Assembly (NCBI GenBank): GCA_963747735.1
Contig: CAVVGE010000006.1
Location: 310,001 to 374,000, forward strand
Direction of reading: 5' to 3'
DNA: 64,000 nt
From: AP-15 sp963747735
GTDB taxonomy: Bacteria; Pseudomonadota; Alphaproteobacteria; ATCC43930; CGMCC-115725
The number at the start of each line of letters is the position of its first letter. Position 1 is the first letter of the stretch. Under the pieces are notes generated by a model. The model made no database searches, had not been told where the DNA came from, and worked only from the letters and a program-made list of their open reading frames with translations. The position numbers and the translations under genes are program-made. Of the stretch, positions 8,541 to 18,000 are shown piece by piece.

Positions 8541-9193
8541 CAAGCGGGGTTGGTGCCCGGGTTGCGCGGGGCCGGGTTGCGTGGGCCTAGGTTGCGCGGG
8601 GCCAGCGGTGCGGCCGCATCGGTGCACAGCCCGCTGTCGTGCAACACCCGCCCGATATAGGCCTCGACCCCGTCGACCAGCTTGCTCGGAGGCCGCCCCG
8701 CCTCGACCCAGGCGTTCAGGTTGCCGATGCCCCAATTATAGGCAGCGATCGCATCCGGCCAGTTGCGGTAACGCGAAAAAAGCTGGTGGAGATAAGCGCG
8801 GCCGATCGCCCGGTTTTGATCGGCGTCGAACCGGTCGCCGCCGCCGATATCGGCCGCCGCCGCGGCGCTGACTTGCATCGGCCCCTGCGGTCCCGTGGGA
8901 TCGGCGCGCCACATCGCGTTGTCGTGGCCATGGCTCAATTCGGCGCCATCGACGGCAAAGGCGACACGGTCGAGCGCGCTGCGCTCTCCCGCCGCGATAT
9001 TCTGGCCGAGCGTGCTGCGCTCTCCCGCCGCGATATTCTGGCCGAGCGTGCTGCGCTCTCCCGCCGCGACATTCTGGCCGAGCGTGCTGCGCTCTCCGGC
9101 CGCGACATTCTGGCCGAGCGTGCTGCGCTCTCCGGCCGCGACATTCTGGCCGAGCGCCAGCACCGCTATCGCGGACAGCATAAGAGAGCGCAT
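8453..9193 (-). CDS. periplasmic lytic transglycosylase-like protein with 12-residue tandem repeat; C-terminus frameshifted
   Basis: Murein-cleaving transglycosylase of the SLT fold, 246 residues as read. MRSLMLSAIAVLALG is a signal peptide. It is followed at once by about five copies of a 12-residue unit, LGQNVAAGERST or variants, then the catalytic domain: the likely catalytic Glu in GAELSHGHDNAMW, GPQGPMQVS, and the AAYNWGIGNLNAW substrate motif. After GLCTDAAAP comes a Pro/Asn-rich linker. The annotated end, with MRWLPPN, is implausible; a one-base shift at an A7 run opens a much better tail (separate entry). The start has an AGGGGAT site and a promoter 30 bp upstream. The gene is probably functional up to the linker. 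Confidence 0.75.
   Translation of the reverse strand: MRSLMLSAIAVLALGQNVAAGERSTLGQNVAAGERSTLGQNVAAGERSTLGQNIAAGERSTLGQNIAAGERSALDRVAFAVDGAELSHGHDNAMWRADPTGPQGPMQVSAAAAADIGGGDRFDADQNRAIGRAYLHQLFSRYRNWPDAIAAYNWGIGNLNAWVEAGRPPSKLVDGVEAYIGRVLHDSGLCTDAAAPLAPRNLGPRNPAPRNPGTNPACKKMQQRMRWLPPNAQNSQPWARPRENSA
8978..9157 (-). repeat. 5 x 36-bp in-frame tandem repeat
   Basis: Five adjoining 36-bp units begin at 8978, 9014, 9050, 9086 and 9122. Differences are few: one T/C change in the GATATT/GACATT part and a C/G change in TCTCCCGCC/TCTCCGGCC, arranged so that neighbouring units share them, as expected from stepwise duplication. Each unit encodes 12 residues of the transglycosylase just behind its signal peptide. 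Copy-number change would keep the frame. Confidence 0.95.
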
Positions 9194-9222
9194 CGGGCAT
9201 CCCCTGAGGCGTTGCTGCGGCC

Positions 9223-9250
9223 AGCATAGCCGAGGTCAGAGAATCGTCAA
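9223..9250 (-). promoter_or_regulatory. predicted sigma70-type promoter of the transglycosylase gene
   Basis: Reading the minus strand, TTGACG (9250-9245) and TATGCT (9228-9223) are separated by 16 bp. The start codon lies 30 bp downstream, leaving a short leader with the ribosome site. No mapping data; call is by motif. Confidence 0.5.
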
Positions 9251-9279
9251 AGCAACAATCGAGAAGTTTTCCCTTAATC

Positions 9280-9293
9280 GATGATAAATCATC
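9280..9293. promoter_or_regulatory. inverted repeat upstream of the transglycosylase promoter
   Basis: GATGAT-AA-ATCATC is a perfect 6-bp inverted repeat, flanked on both sides by CCTTAATC in the same direction. It lies in a locally AT-rich stretch about 30 bp above the predicted -35 box, a position that suits an operator for the transglycosylase gene. The binding protein is unknown. Confidence 0.35.
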
Positions 9294-9350
9294 CTTAATC
9301 AATATATGGTAGGGCTTTGCGACCAATTCTTGGAATATATGGTCCCGTTC

Positions 9351-10554
9351 TCACAACACCTCGAACAGGCCGGCCGCACCCATGCCGCCGCCGATGCACA
9401 TTGTGACGACGACCCAGCGCACTGCGCGCCGCTTCCCTTCGATCAGCGCGTGGCCGACCAACCGCGCGCCCGACATGCCGTAGGGATGGCCGATCGAGAT
9501 CGCGCCGCCATCGACATTGTAGCGCTCGGGGTCGATGCCGAGCCGGTCGCGGCAATAAAGAGCTTGCACCGCAAAAGCCTCGTTTAATTCCCACAAGCCG
9601 ATATCCTCGACCTTCAGCCCGTGCTGCCGGAGCAGCTTTGGGACGGCGAAAACCGGGCCGATCCCCATCTCGTCGGGGGCGCAGCCGGCGATGGCGATGC
9701 CGCGATAGGCGCCGAGCGGCTGCACCCCGCGCCGCCCGGCCTCCGCCGCTTCCATCAGCACCGCAGCCGAGGCGCCGTCGGAGAGCTGCGAGGCGTTGCC
9801 GGCGGTGACGAAGCGGCCCTCGGCCATCGTCATCCCGTCGCGGAAGACCGGCTTTAGCGCGGCGAGCCCTTCGATTGTGGTCGAGGGGCGATTGCCCTCG
9901 TCCTTGTCGAGCGTCACCACGACTGGCGCGGTTTCGCCGGTGTCGCGGTTCTCGATCCGCATCAGCGATTTGAACGGCACGATTTCCCGGGCGAGCCGTC
10001 CTTCGGCCTGCGCCGCCGCGGTGCGCCGCTGCGAGGAGAGCGCATAAAGGTCCTGCGCCTCGCGCGTCACCTGATAGCGTTCGGCGACGATCTCGGCGGT
10101 TTCGATCATCGTCATGTAGAGGTCGGGCCGATGCTCGACGAGCCACGGATCCTGCGCCCGGTATTGGTTCCTATGCTCGTTCTGGACCAAGGAGATCGAA
10201 CTCGACGCCGCCGCCGACCGCAATGTTCAAGCCGTCGTCGATGATTTCCTTTGCTGCGGTGGCGATCGCCATCAGCCCCGAGGCGCATTGCCGGTCGATC
10301 GACATGCCCGGCACGGTGACCGGCAGCCCGGCGCGGAGCGCGGCCTGGCGCGCGATGTTGTAGCCGGTCGAGCCTTGCTGCAGCGCGCAGCCCAGCACCA
10401 CATCCTCGATTTCGGCGGGATCGATGCCGGCGCGCTCGACCGCATGCGCCACGACATGCCCGGCGAGCTCCTGGCCGGAGGTGTCGTTAAAGGCGCCGCG
10501 ATAGGCCCGCCCGATCGGCGTGCGGGCAGTCGAGACGATTACCGCTTCACGCAT
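9351..10554 (-). pseudogene. acetyl-CoA C-acyltransferase (thiolase), split by a one-base insertion
   Basis: Thiolases condense or cleave acyl-CoA in beta-oxidation or polyhydroxybutyrate synthesis. The full gene would encode about 400 residues, normal for the family. The N-terminal part (10554 down to about 10200) has MREAVIVSTARTPIG and the nucleophile in DRQCASG; the C-terminal part (to 9351) has ELNEAFA, the histidine motif GHPYGMSG and the second cysteine in MCIGGGMG. The frame breaks after AVGGGVE: GAGTTCGAT reads as EFD, whereas deleting one T gives ES-ISLVQNE as in other thiolases. The extra base is at 10199/10200. GGGAGG precedes the ATG. A divergent CoA-transferase suggests a shared fatty or aromatic acid pathway. 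All active residues survive, so a consensus error is possible. Confidence 0.85.
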
Positions 10555-10694
10555 TTCTGCCTCCCTCGACGCCTGCTTTGACCGGCTTCAAAATAGTCGA
10601 GCCGCTCGATTTTCCGCAATGAGCGGGATTGGTCGCGACGCGTGCGCCATTCGGCGCGGCGGCTCGCGGCGATGGAGCCTCGGAGGAACGAGCA

Positions 10695-11885
10695 ATGGCG
10701 CACAAGAACGACGGCCCGCTCGCCGGATTGAAGGTCCTCGACCTGACCGAGCACATGGCGGGGCCGTTTTGCACGATGATCCTCGCCGATATGGGTGCGG
10801 AGGTCATCAAGCTTGAGCGGCCGGGGAGGGGAGATTCGGTGCGCGCCTGGGGCGACGGCAGCGAGCGCAACCCCTATTTCCGCTACATCAACCGCAACAA
10901 GAAGGGCATCACCCTCGATTACAAGGACGCCGAGGGGAAGGCGCTGTTTCTGCGCCTCGCCGCGCTGATGGACGTGCTGGTCGAGAATTACCGGCCGACT
11001 GTGATGCCGCGCGCCGGGCTCGGCTTCGCGGCGCTGCACCAGCTAAATCCGCGCCTCGTCTATGCCCAGCTCTCGGGGCTCGGCTATGACGGCCCTTATG
11101 CCGGGCGCGGCGGTTTCGACCTGATCGCGCAGGGGATGGGCGGCATCATGCACGTCACCGGCGAAGAGGCCGGGCCGCCGACTTCGGTCGGATTGCCGAT
11201 CTGCGACCTCGGCACCGGCATGTGGGCGGTGCAGGGGATTCTCGCCGCGCTCTACGAGCGTCAGCGCACCGGCGCGGGCGGGCTGGTCGAATGCTCGCTC
11301 TTGGAAACCGCGATCGGCTTTAGCTCATGGACCAGCGCGCAATGGCTCGCCGACCGCGAGGAGCCGGTTCGCCAGGGCTCGCGCCATCGTCAGAACGCGC
11401 CTTATCAGCGCATGAAGACCGGGGACGGCTATCTGATGATCGGCGCCGCCGGCGAGGCGATCTGGCAGCGTTGCGCCGCAGCGCTCGGGCATCGGGAATG
11501 GTGCGCCGACCCGCGCTTTGCGACAAACCGGGCGCGCATGCAGAACCGCGACGCGCTCGAAGCGGCGATGGAGGGCGTGCTCGCGGCCGGCACGAGCGAG
11601 CATTGGGTCGCGGTGCTCGAACAGGCCGGGGTGCCGTGCGGCCCCGTCTACAATTACGCGCAGATGTTCGCCGATCCCCAAGTCGAGCACCGCGGCCTGG
11701 TGCAGTCCGCGCACGACCCGGAATTGGGCGAGGTGCCGCATATCCGCACGCCGGTCCGGATCGGCGAGGGCGTGCGGGTGCGCGCCGTCGCCCCCAAGCT
11801 CGGCCAGCACAACGCCGAAATCTTTGCCCGCCTCGGCCTCGGCGCCGCCGAGATGGCCGCGCTGCGCACCCGCAATGTCCTCTGA
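10695..11885 (+). CDS. CaiB/BaiF family (class III) CoA-transferase
   Basis: A 396-residue class III CoA-transferase that moves CoA between carboxylic acids. The opening LAGLKVLDLTEHMAGPFCTMILADMGAEVIK-type segment binds CoA (seen from residue 8), KKGITLDY follows near 75, and the catalytic aspartate is in GLPICDLGTGMWA near residue 170. The C-terminal part, AGVPCGPVYNYAQMFADPQV, is typical. The ATG with GGAGG 8 bp upstream was chosen over a longer frame without a site. It is divergent from the thiolase gene and followed, convergently, by MHS transporters, which together suggest uptake and activation of an organic acid; the acid is unknown. Confidence 0.9.
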   Translation: MAHKNDGPLAGLKVLDLTEHMAGPFCTMILADMGAEVIKLERPGRGDSVRAWGDGSERNPYFRYINRNKKGITLDYKDAEGKALFLRLAALMDVLVENYRPTVMPRAGLGFAALHQLNPRLVYAQLSGLGYDGPYAGRGGFDLIAQGMGGIMHVTGEEAGPPTSVGLPICDLGTGMWAVQGILAALYERQRTGAGGLVECSLLETAIGFSSWTSAQWLADREEPVRQGSRHRQNAPYQRMKTGDGYLMIGAAGEAIWQRCAAALGHREWCADPRFATNRARMQNRDALEAAMEGVLAAGTSEHWVAVLEQAGVPCGPVYNYAQMFADPQVEHRGLVQSAHDPELGEVPHIRTPVRIGEGVRVRAVAPKLGQHNAEIFARLGLGAAEMAALRTRNVL

Positions 11886-11955
11886 GATGCGACATGTCCG
11901 GGCGGGTCGCGATCGAGCGATGCCGAGCGCGAACGTGGTCCCTGCGCCCGGCGGG

Positions 11956-13281
11956 CTATGCGTGCTCGCGTGAGATGTCGCGGTTGGTGTAGTCCGGCAG
12001 CAGCACCGTGGCGATCACGCTGACGACGGCGCAGAAGGCGATATAGACGGCGATCGTGTAGCCCGACCCGGTTGCGGCGAGGAGGGCCGTCGCGATCAAC
12101 GGCGCCGGACCGCCGGCGGTGATCGAAGCGAGCTGATAGCCGATCGAGGCGCCGCTGTAGCGCAGCCGGGGGGTGAAGCATTCGGCGATCAGCGCCCCCT
12201 GCGGGCCGTACATGATGTCGTGCGGGACAAAGGACAGCACGATGCCGAGAAAGATCCAGCCGGGCACCATTGTGTTCAGCATCGCGAAATAGACGAAGCC
12301 GAAGACCCCGGTCGCGACCGTGCCGATCAAGTAAATGCGCTTGCGCCCGAACCGGTCGGAGAGATGGCCCGAGAGCGGGATCGTGACAAATGAAAAGAGG
12401 CCGGCGGTGATCAGCGCCGTCAGCAGAAAATCGCGTGGCGTGTGCAGGACCTGGGTGCCGTAAGCGAAGACAAAGGCGAGATAGATATAGGCCGGCCCCT
12501 GTTCGGCGGTGCGGGCGAGCGCTGCCAGGATCACTTGTTTGGGCTGGCGCTTGATCACTTCGAGCGCCGGCGCCCGCTCGACCCGCTCCTCGGCGACGAT
12601 CCGGCGGAACACCGGGGTTTCGAGAATACCGAGCCGGATATAAAGCCCGACGCCGACCATGACGATGCTGAGAAAGAACGGGATGCGCCAGCCCCACACC
12701 GGGAACTGGTCGCCGGAAATCGTGCTGAACACCAGCACCGCCATATTGGCGAGAAACAGCCCGCACGGCCCGCCGAATTGCGGCCATGAGGTGATAAAGC
12801 CGCGGTGCTTGTTGGTGCGCGCCCATTCCATCGCCAGCAAGACCGAGCCGCCCCACTCGCCGCCGACCCCCACCCCCTGGATAAAGCGGATGACGGTCAG
12901 GATCACCGCGCCCCAGATGCCGATGGTCGCGTAGCCGGGCACAAAGCCGACGGCAAAGGTTGACAGCCCGGTGATCAGCAAGGTGGCGATCAGCGCTGCC
13001 TTGCGGCCGATGCGGTCGCCAAAATGGCCGAAGATGATGGCGCCGATCGGGCGGGCGATAAACCCGACGGTATAGATGGCGAACGCTTCCAGCACCCCGA
13101 CCAGCGGGTCGGAATGCGGGAAGAACAGCTTGCCGAAGACGAGCCCGGTGACGATGCTGTAGAGTAGAAAATCGTACCACTCGATCGTCGTGCCGATGGT
13201 GCTGGCGATCACTGCGCGGCGCAATTGCCGGCGATGCTCGCTTTCGGACAGCGGAACGATCGCAATATCGGCTGCCGTCAT
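11956..13281 (-). CDS. MFS transporter, metabolite:H+ symporter (MHS) family, copy A
   Basis: A 441-residue inner-membrane proton symporter with the features of the MHS subfamily: TTIEWYDFLLYS at the start of helix 1, the motif GHFGDRIGRKAAL between helices 2 and 3, the long GVGVGGEWGGSVLL helix, and SDRFGRKRIYL in the second half. MHS carriers move small carboxylates or zwitterions. The C-terminus LLPDYTNRDIS is shared with the other copies here. The start is the ATG giving MTAADIAIVP, preceded by GGGGGAAG. It lies downstream of the next copy in the same direction, 61 bp away, so the two may be co-transcribed. Substrate unknown. Confidence 0.9.
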   Translation of the reverse strand: MTAADIAIVPLSESEHRRQLRRAVIASTIGTTIEWYDFLLYSIVTGLVFGKLFFPHSDPLVGVLEAFAIYTVGFIARPIGAIIFGHFGDRIGRKAALIATLLITGLSTFAVGFVPGYATIGIWGAVILTVIRFIQGVGVGGEWGGSVLLAMEWARTNKHRGFITSWPQFGGPCGLFLANMAVLVFSTISGDQFPVWGWRIPFFLSIVMVGVGLYIRLGILETPVFRRIVAEERVERAPALEVIKRQPKQVILAALARTAEQGPAYIYLAFVFAYGTQVLHTPRDFLLTALITAGLFSFVTIPLSGHLSDRFGRKRIYLIGTVATGVFGFVYFAMLNTMVPGWIFLGIVLSFVPHDIMYGPQGALIAECFTPRLRYSGASIGYQLASITAGGPAPLIATALLAATGSGYTIAVYIAFCAVVSVIATVLLPDYTNRDISREHA

Positions 13282-13342
13282 CGCTTCCCCCCTGGTTCGG
13301 TATGTTGCGCGGGCGGGCGTCCGCAAGCGGCGCCCGCCTCTT

Positions 13343-14689
13343 TTATTGGTTGGACGTCAGAACTCCTTCGTATTCGGCGGAAATGTCCTTGTTGGTGTAG
13401 TCAGTCAGAAAGGCCGTCGCGACAATGCCGATAATGGCGCAGGCGACCAGGTAGAGCGCGATCGGCAGGCTCGAATGGAAGGCGGCGAACAGTGCCGTCG
13501 CGATAAACGGCGCCGGGCCGCCGGCGATGATCGAAGCCAGCTGATAGCCGAGCGAGCTGCCGCTGTAGCGCAGCCGCGGCGAGAAGCTTTCGGCGATCAG
13601 CGCCGCCTCCGGGCCATAGCAGGTCATCACCGGGAGGAGCGACAAGGCCACCGCGATAAAGACCAATGCCGGTACCCTGGTGTCGAGCAGGCCGAAGTAG
13701 ATGAAGCCGAAGACCGCAACTGACACGCAGCCGATCATGTACATGTTTTTTCGGCCGATGCGGTCCGACAAATGCCCGGCGACGGTGACCCACATAAAGG
13801 CGAGAACGCATTGCACGAGCACTGCCGTCAGCAGAAAATTGCGCGACATGCCGAGGACCGTGGTGCCGTAGCTGAAGATAAAGGCGCCGACGATATAACC
13901 GGGCGCCTGCTCCGGCATGCGCAAGAGCGCCGTCAGCAAAACCTGTTTCGGCTGGCGCTTCAGCACTTGGAGCACCGGCACGCGCTCGACCCGGTCCTCC
14001 GCGACCACCCGCTGAAACACCGGGGTTTCGAGAATGCCGAGGCGGATCCACAGCCCGATCGCGACCATGATGATGCTGATAAAAAACGGGATGCGCCAAC
14101 CCCAGGTGACGAACTGGTCGCCCGACAGCCAGCTGAAGAACAGCACCGCCAGATTGGCGAGAAACAGCCCGGCGGGTGCGCCGAATTGCGGCCAGGACGA
14201 GATGAAGCCGCGGTTTTTGGTGGTCTTCGCCCATTCCATCGCAAGCAGCACCGAGCCGCCCCATTCGCCGCCGACCCCGATCCCCTGGATCAGGCGGATG
14301 ACGGTCAGCAGCACCGCGCCCCAGATGCCGATCGAGGAATAGGCCGGGACAAAGCCGACCGCGACGGTCGCGATGCCGGTCACCAGCAGGGTCACGATCA
14401 AGGTCGCCTTGCGCCCGATCCGGTCGCCCCAATGGCCAAAGATCGCCGCACCGATCGGCCGCCCGACAAAGCCGATAAAAAACACGCTGAAGGCTTCGAG
14501 CAGGCCGACGATCGGGGTCGAATGCGGAAAAAACAACTTGCCGAAGACCAATGCGCTGACCGTGCCGTAGAGCAGGAAATCATACCACTCGATCAGGGTG
14601 CCGACGGTGCTGGCGACCAACGCGCGACGCAATTGCCGGCTGTGCTCGTCCTCGGAAAGCCCGCCGATGGCGGCTTCGAATGCGGTCAT
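13343..14689 (-). CDS. MFS transporter, MHS family, copy B
   Basis: A 448-residue paralogue of the neighbouring MHS carrier, with the same landmarks: GTLIEWYDFLLYG, GHWGDRIGRKATL, GIGVGGEWGGSVLLAMEW and SDRIGRKNMYM. The C-terminal FLTDYTNKDISAEYEG is especially close to the remnant at 19.4-19.6 kb, so that remnant probably derives from a former copy of this type. It is preceded at its own 5' end by another C-terminal remnant of the family. AGGAGGAAACG lies just before the ATG. It is a proton-coupled uptake carrier by family; the solute is not predictable. Confidence 0.9.
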   Translation of the reverse strand: MTAFEAAIGGLSEDEHSRQLRRALVASTVGTLIEWYDFLLYGTVSALVFGKLFFPHSTPIVGLLEAFSVFFIGFVGRPIGAAIFGHWGDRIGRKATLIVTLLVTGIATVAVGFVPAYSSIGIWGAVLLTVIRLIQGIGVGGEWGGSVLLAMEWAKTTKNRGFISSWPQFGAPAGLFLANLAVLFFSWLSGDQFVTWGWRIPFFISIIMVAIGLWIRLGILETPVFQRVVAEDRVERVPVLQVLKRQPKQVLLTALLRMPEQAPGYIVGAFIFSYGTTVLGMSRNFLLTAVLVQCVLAFMWVTVAGHLSDRIGRKNMYMIGCVSVAVFGFIYFGLLDTRVPALVFIAVALSLLPVMTCYGPEAALIAESFSPRLRYSGSSLGYQLASIIAGGPAPFIATALFAAFHSSLPIALYLVACAIIGIVATAFLTDYTNKDISAEYEGVLTSNQ

Positions 14690-14771
14690 CGTTTCCTCCT
14701 CTACGGCCGGCCGGTTGCGCCGGCGTCTCTGGTTTTTGCTTCCCGGTACGTTGCCGGGGTAGGGAGCAATT

Positions 14772-14915
14772 CTACCTCAGCGATCTTAGCATTCTCGCGG
14801 CGTCGGGTGCAATCGAAACCTGGCCGCCAGAGATGTCGCGATCCGCGTAGTCCGGCAGCAATGCCGCGGCGCCGATCGTAACGAGCATGCTGGTGAGGAT
14901 AGAGCGAGATGACAT
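14772..14915 (-). pseudogene. C-terminal remnant of an MHS-family transporter (1)
   Basis: A 47-codon frame encodes SSRSILTSMLVTIGAAALLP followed by DYADRDISGG, which matches the last helix and tail of the MHS transporters in this window (LLPDYTNRDIS in copies A and C). Nothing of the preceding eleven helices remains; upstream DNA on that strand is unrelated and AT-richer. It is therefore the stump of a lost paralogue between copy B and the YD-repeat gene. Confidence 0.7.
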
Positions 14916-15086
14916 AGCGAAAAACGGCGGTCGAACAATTGGGCGATTCGACCAATCAAAAAAGCTAAATATTTATGCCAAAGTTGGAGAAACCGCTCCC
15001 TACCAGGCTGGTCAATTCCCAGAGGAGTTTAACGACACACGGTTTCGCATAACTTTTACGTTAAAGTCGACATTTCATCCGTGGGT

Positions 15087-18000
15087 TCAAGGGCAATTGT
15101 CGAGACAGATTTCATCGGCGCGGTGCACATTGTGCAGGATATCCTGGGTGACCTGCAGATTGGATGCGTTGCCGAACTCGGTGTGGGTCTCCACATGAGC
15201 GGCGGTCCAGCCCAAGACCTTTACGTCCCCTTCGGCGCCGGCGGTGAAGAGGTTGCCGTTCGGGTCGTTGCCCGGCGTGATGCCGACGCTGACCGTGCCG
15301 CTCGCTTCCGCCACCGTTTGACCCCCGACCTTCACCCCGACCGATGTGCCCGTGCTGACCGAGCGGTTCGTCGGATCGATGGTGATCGGACCGACCTTGA
15401 TTTTGCTGAAATAATCTTTCAGCGCGTCCCAGATCTGCTGGCAGAAGCTGTCATCGAGGCCGGTCGGATCGGTCAGGTTCACCGGGTCGGCCATGACATA
15501 GCCGTAAAGATTGGTGTCGCTGCTGTCGAACCGGAGCGGATCCTTGGCGGTCCAGCGACCGGTCGAGGGGTCGTAGTCGCGCGCGCCGAAATGCAGGAGC
15601 TTGGTGTCCGCGTCGTAGAGCCCGCCGGCAAAGCGGAACGGCTGCAGGTTCGGATTGGTATCCGCGATCACATTGCCGAACTCGTCATAGGTGATCTGCT
15701 CGGCGACCGCGCCGGTCGCGGTGTTGACGACCAGCACCGGGCTGCCGCGCTCATCCGAGAAGATGCGATAGGTCGCGCCGCCGCTGACCACATAGTCCGG
15801 CGTGGTCGCCTGTGTCCCGTAAACGAAACGGCGCACCACGTGGTTGCCGCCGTCGAGCTGCGCCGCGATGGCGGCGTCGTCATAAAGGAAGCCGGCCCGG
15901 AGAACGCCGTTCACTTGCTTGCCGACCCGGCGCCTCTGGGCATCGACGAGATAGGTGATCTTGGTGCCGTTCGGCAGCGTGGCCGCCAGGAGGTTGCCGA
16001 GCGCGTCATAGCCATAGCTCGTGGTTTGCCCGCCCACCTTGCGGCTGGCCAGCTCGCCATTCGCGGTGTAGGCGAACGAGACGGCGCCGTATTTGAGCAG
16101 CCGGTCCTGCGCGTCGTAGGTCCCGGCCACGGTCGTGGCGCCCACGATCGCCGTTAGCCGGGTAGAGTTGGCGCCGTAGGTATAGCTGTCGGTCGCGGCG
16201 TTTCTGATCGCTTTGGTAAGGCGGCCGGCCAGATCATAGGTGTAGGCGTAGCTGTTGCCGGCGCCGTTGATCGTCTCTGACTTTTTGGTGATGCGGCCAT
16301 CGGCGTCGCGGGTGTAGGTCACCTTCCACAGCGGCCTCCCCTTAACGCTGACCGTAAAGGCGGACAGGTCGCCATAGCCGTCATAGCTCCGGCTGTCTGC
16401 CGCGGCGCCGAGCGTGGTGCCGGCGACCAGCCCATCGCTGGCCCGGCGGCTGATCGCCAGCGCGCCCGCCTGAGTGGTCAGACCATCCTCGTCATAGGCA
16501 TAGGCGACGCCGGACGTGCCGACCTTCTGCTCGGTCACCCAGAAATCCGTCGAGTAGGTGCGGGAGACGCTGCCCTCGACCGTTCCCGACCAGACCGACC
16601 GCGTCGGCAGCTCGCCGGCATAGGAATAGGTCACTGTCTCGTCGTCGGTTTCGGCCCGCGCCAGATGCCCGGTCGCCGCAGCATAGCCGAGCCTCGTCGT
16701 GCCGGTCGGCATAGCGATCGAGGTCATCCGCCCCGCGCCATCGTAGCCATAGCTAATCGTGTCGCCGTCCGGGCGGGTCGCTTTCTTAATGCGTCGGTCG
16801 AGGTCGTAGGCGTAGGTCATCGCACCGGTCCCCACGACGGCGGGTGGCTTGTAGGAGGCTACGAGGTCGACCGGCGTGTAGGTGAAGCGATGCGGGGCGG
16901 CGGCGCCCGGCGGCGTCACCGCGATCCGATTGCCGTTCGGGTCGTAGCCATATTCGACCACTCGGCCACCGGGCAGCGTGGTCGCGATCAGGCGTCCGGC
17001 CGCGTCGTAGGCGAAGCGCGCGGGTCGGCCCGCTGGGTCGGTGGCGGTCGCGAGGAGCCCGTCGGCGCCGTAGCTGAATGTCGCGATTCGCGCGCCCTGC
17101 GTGGTCGAGGCCAGCCGCCCATGGCTGTCATAGGCCAGGTCCATCCTCAGCCGCGTCCCGACCTGCACGCTCGCCGGCCGTTCCAGCGCGTCGAAGACGA
17201 GCTTTGTGATGCGTCCGGCGGGCGATTTCATCACCTGGGTCCGGGTGCTCCCCGTAAAGGTGATCGTGATGGTGCGGCCGTTGATCGAATCCGTGGTCTT
17301 CTGTGTGACGACGCCGAATGGGTTCGCGGCGGCGGAAAGCGTCGTGCTGCGGCTCGACGTCACCGCTTCGATAAGGCTCCCCTCGCTGCGCTTGCGGCTG
17401 ACGACGACCGGGACCTGCAGCCCCCAGACCGGATCGGGCCCCAGGATCTCGCTGACCGAGGTGCCGCGCGGCAAGGTGATGGTATTGGAGAGCTTCCCGC
17501 TCTGCAGGCTCGTCGTCGTCTTCGCCTGCAGACCGTTTGGCCAGGTGTTGATGTGCTGCTCCGAATAGGGCTGCGTGCCGTCTTGCAGCCATTGGGCCAC
17601 GATCGTCGTGCTAAAGTCGCTGGTGGTGCCCATCGCGGTCGCAAACGCGCTCGCCCAGCCGAGGCCCGAGCCCGCGGTGCTGCGGCTCAGGGTGGTGAAG
17701 CCGCCGGCCGGATCGGCCGTCCTGGTCAGGCGCCCCCCGGCATAGGTGTAGCTGTACTTGTGCCCGTTCCGGTCGGTGCGGGACGTCAAGAGGCCGCTCG
17801 CGGCATTGACATAAATTGCCGCGTGGCCGAGCGGATCGGTGATCCGGCTAAGGAAACCGTTGGCGTCGACCGCCAGCGACGTGGTCTGGCCGAAGGGCGC
17901 GACGAACGCGATCGGAACCCCGGCCCCGCTGCGCTTGATCCTGGTCACATTGCCGCCGGCGTCGGTAACCGTGGCGAGGCGGCGGGCGCTGTCATAGCCG

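Noticed and set aside
14887..15198. 103-codon plus-strand frame between the transporter stump and the YD-repeat gene
   Set aside because: No ribosome site or recognisable family, and it overlaps the end of the YD-repeat gene; considered as an immunity gene but it lies on the opposite strand and looks random.
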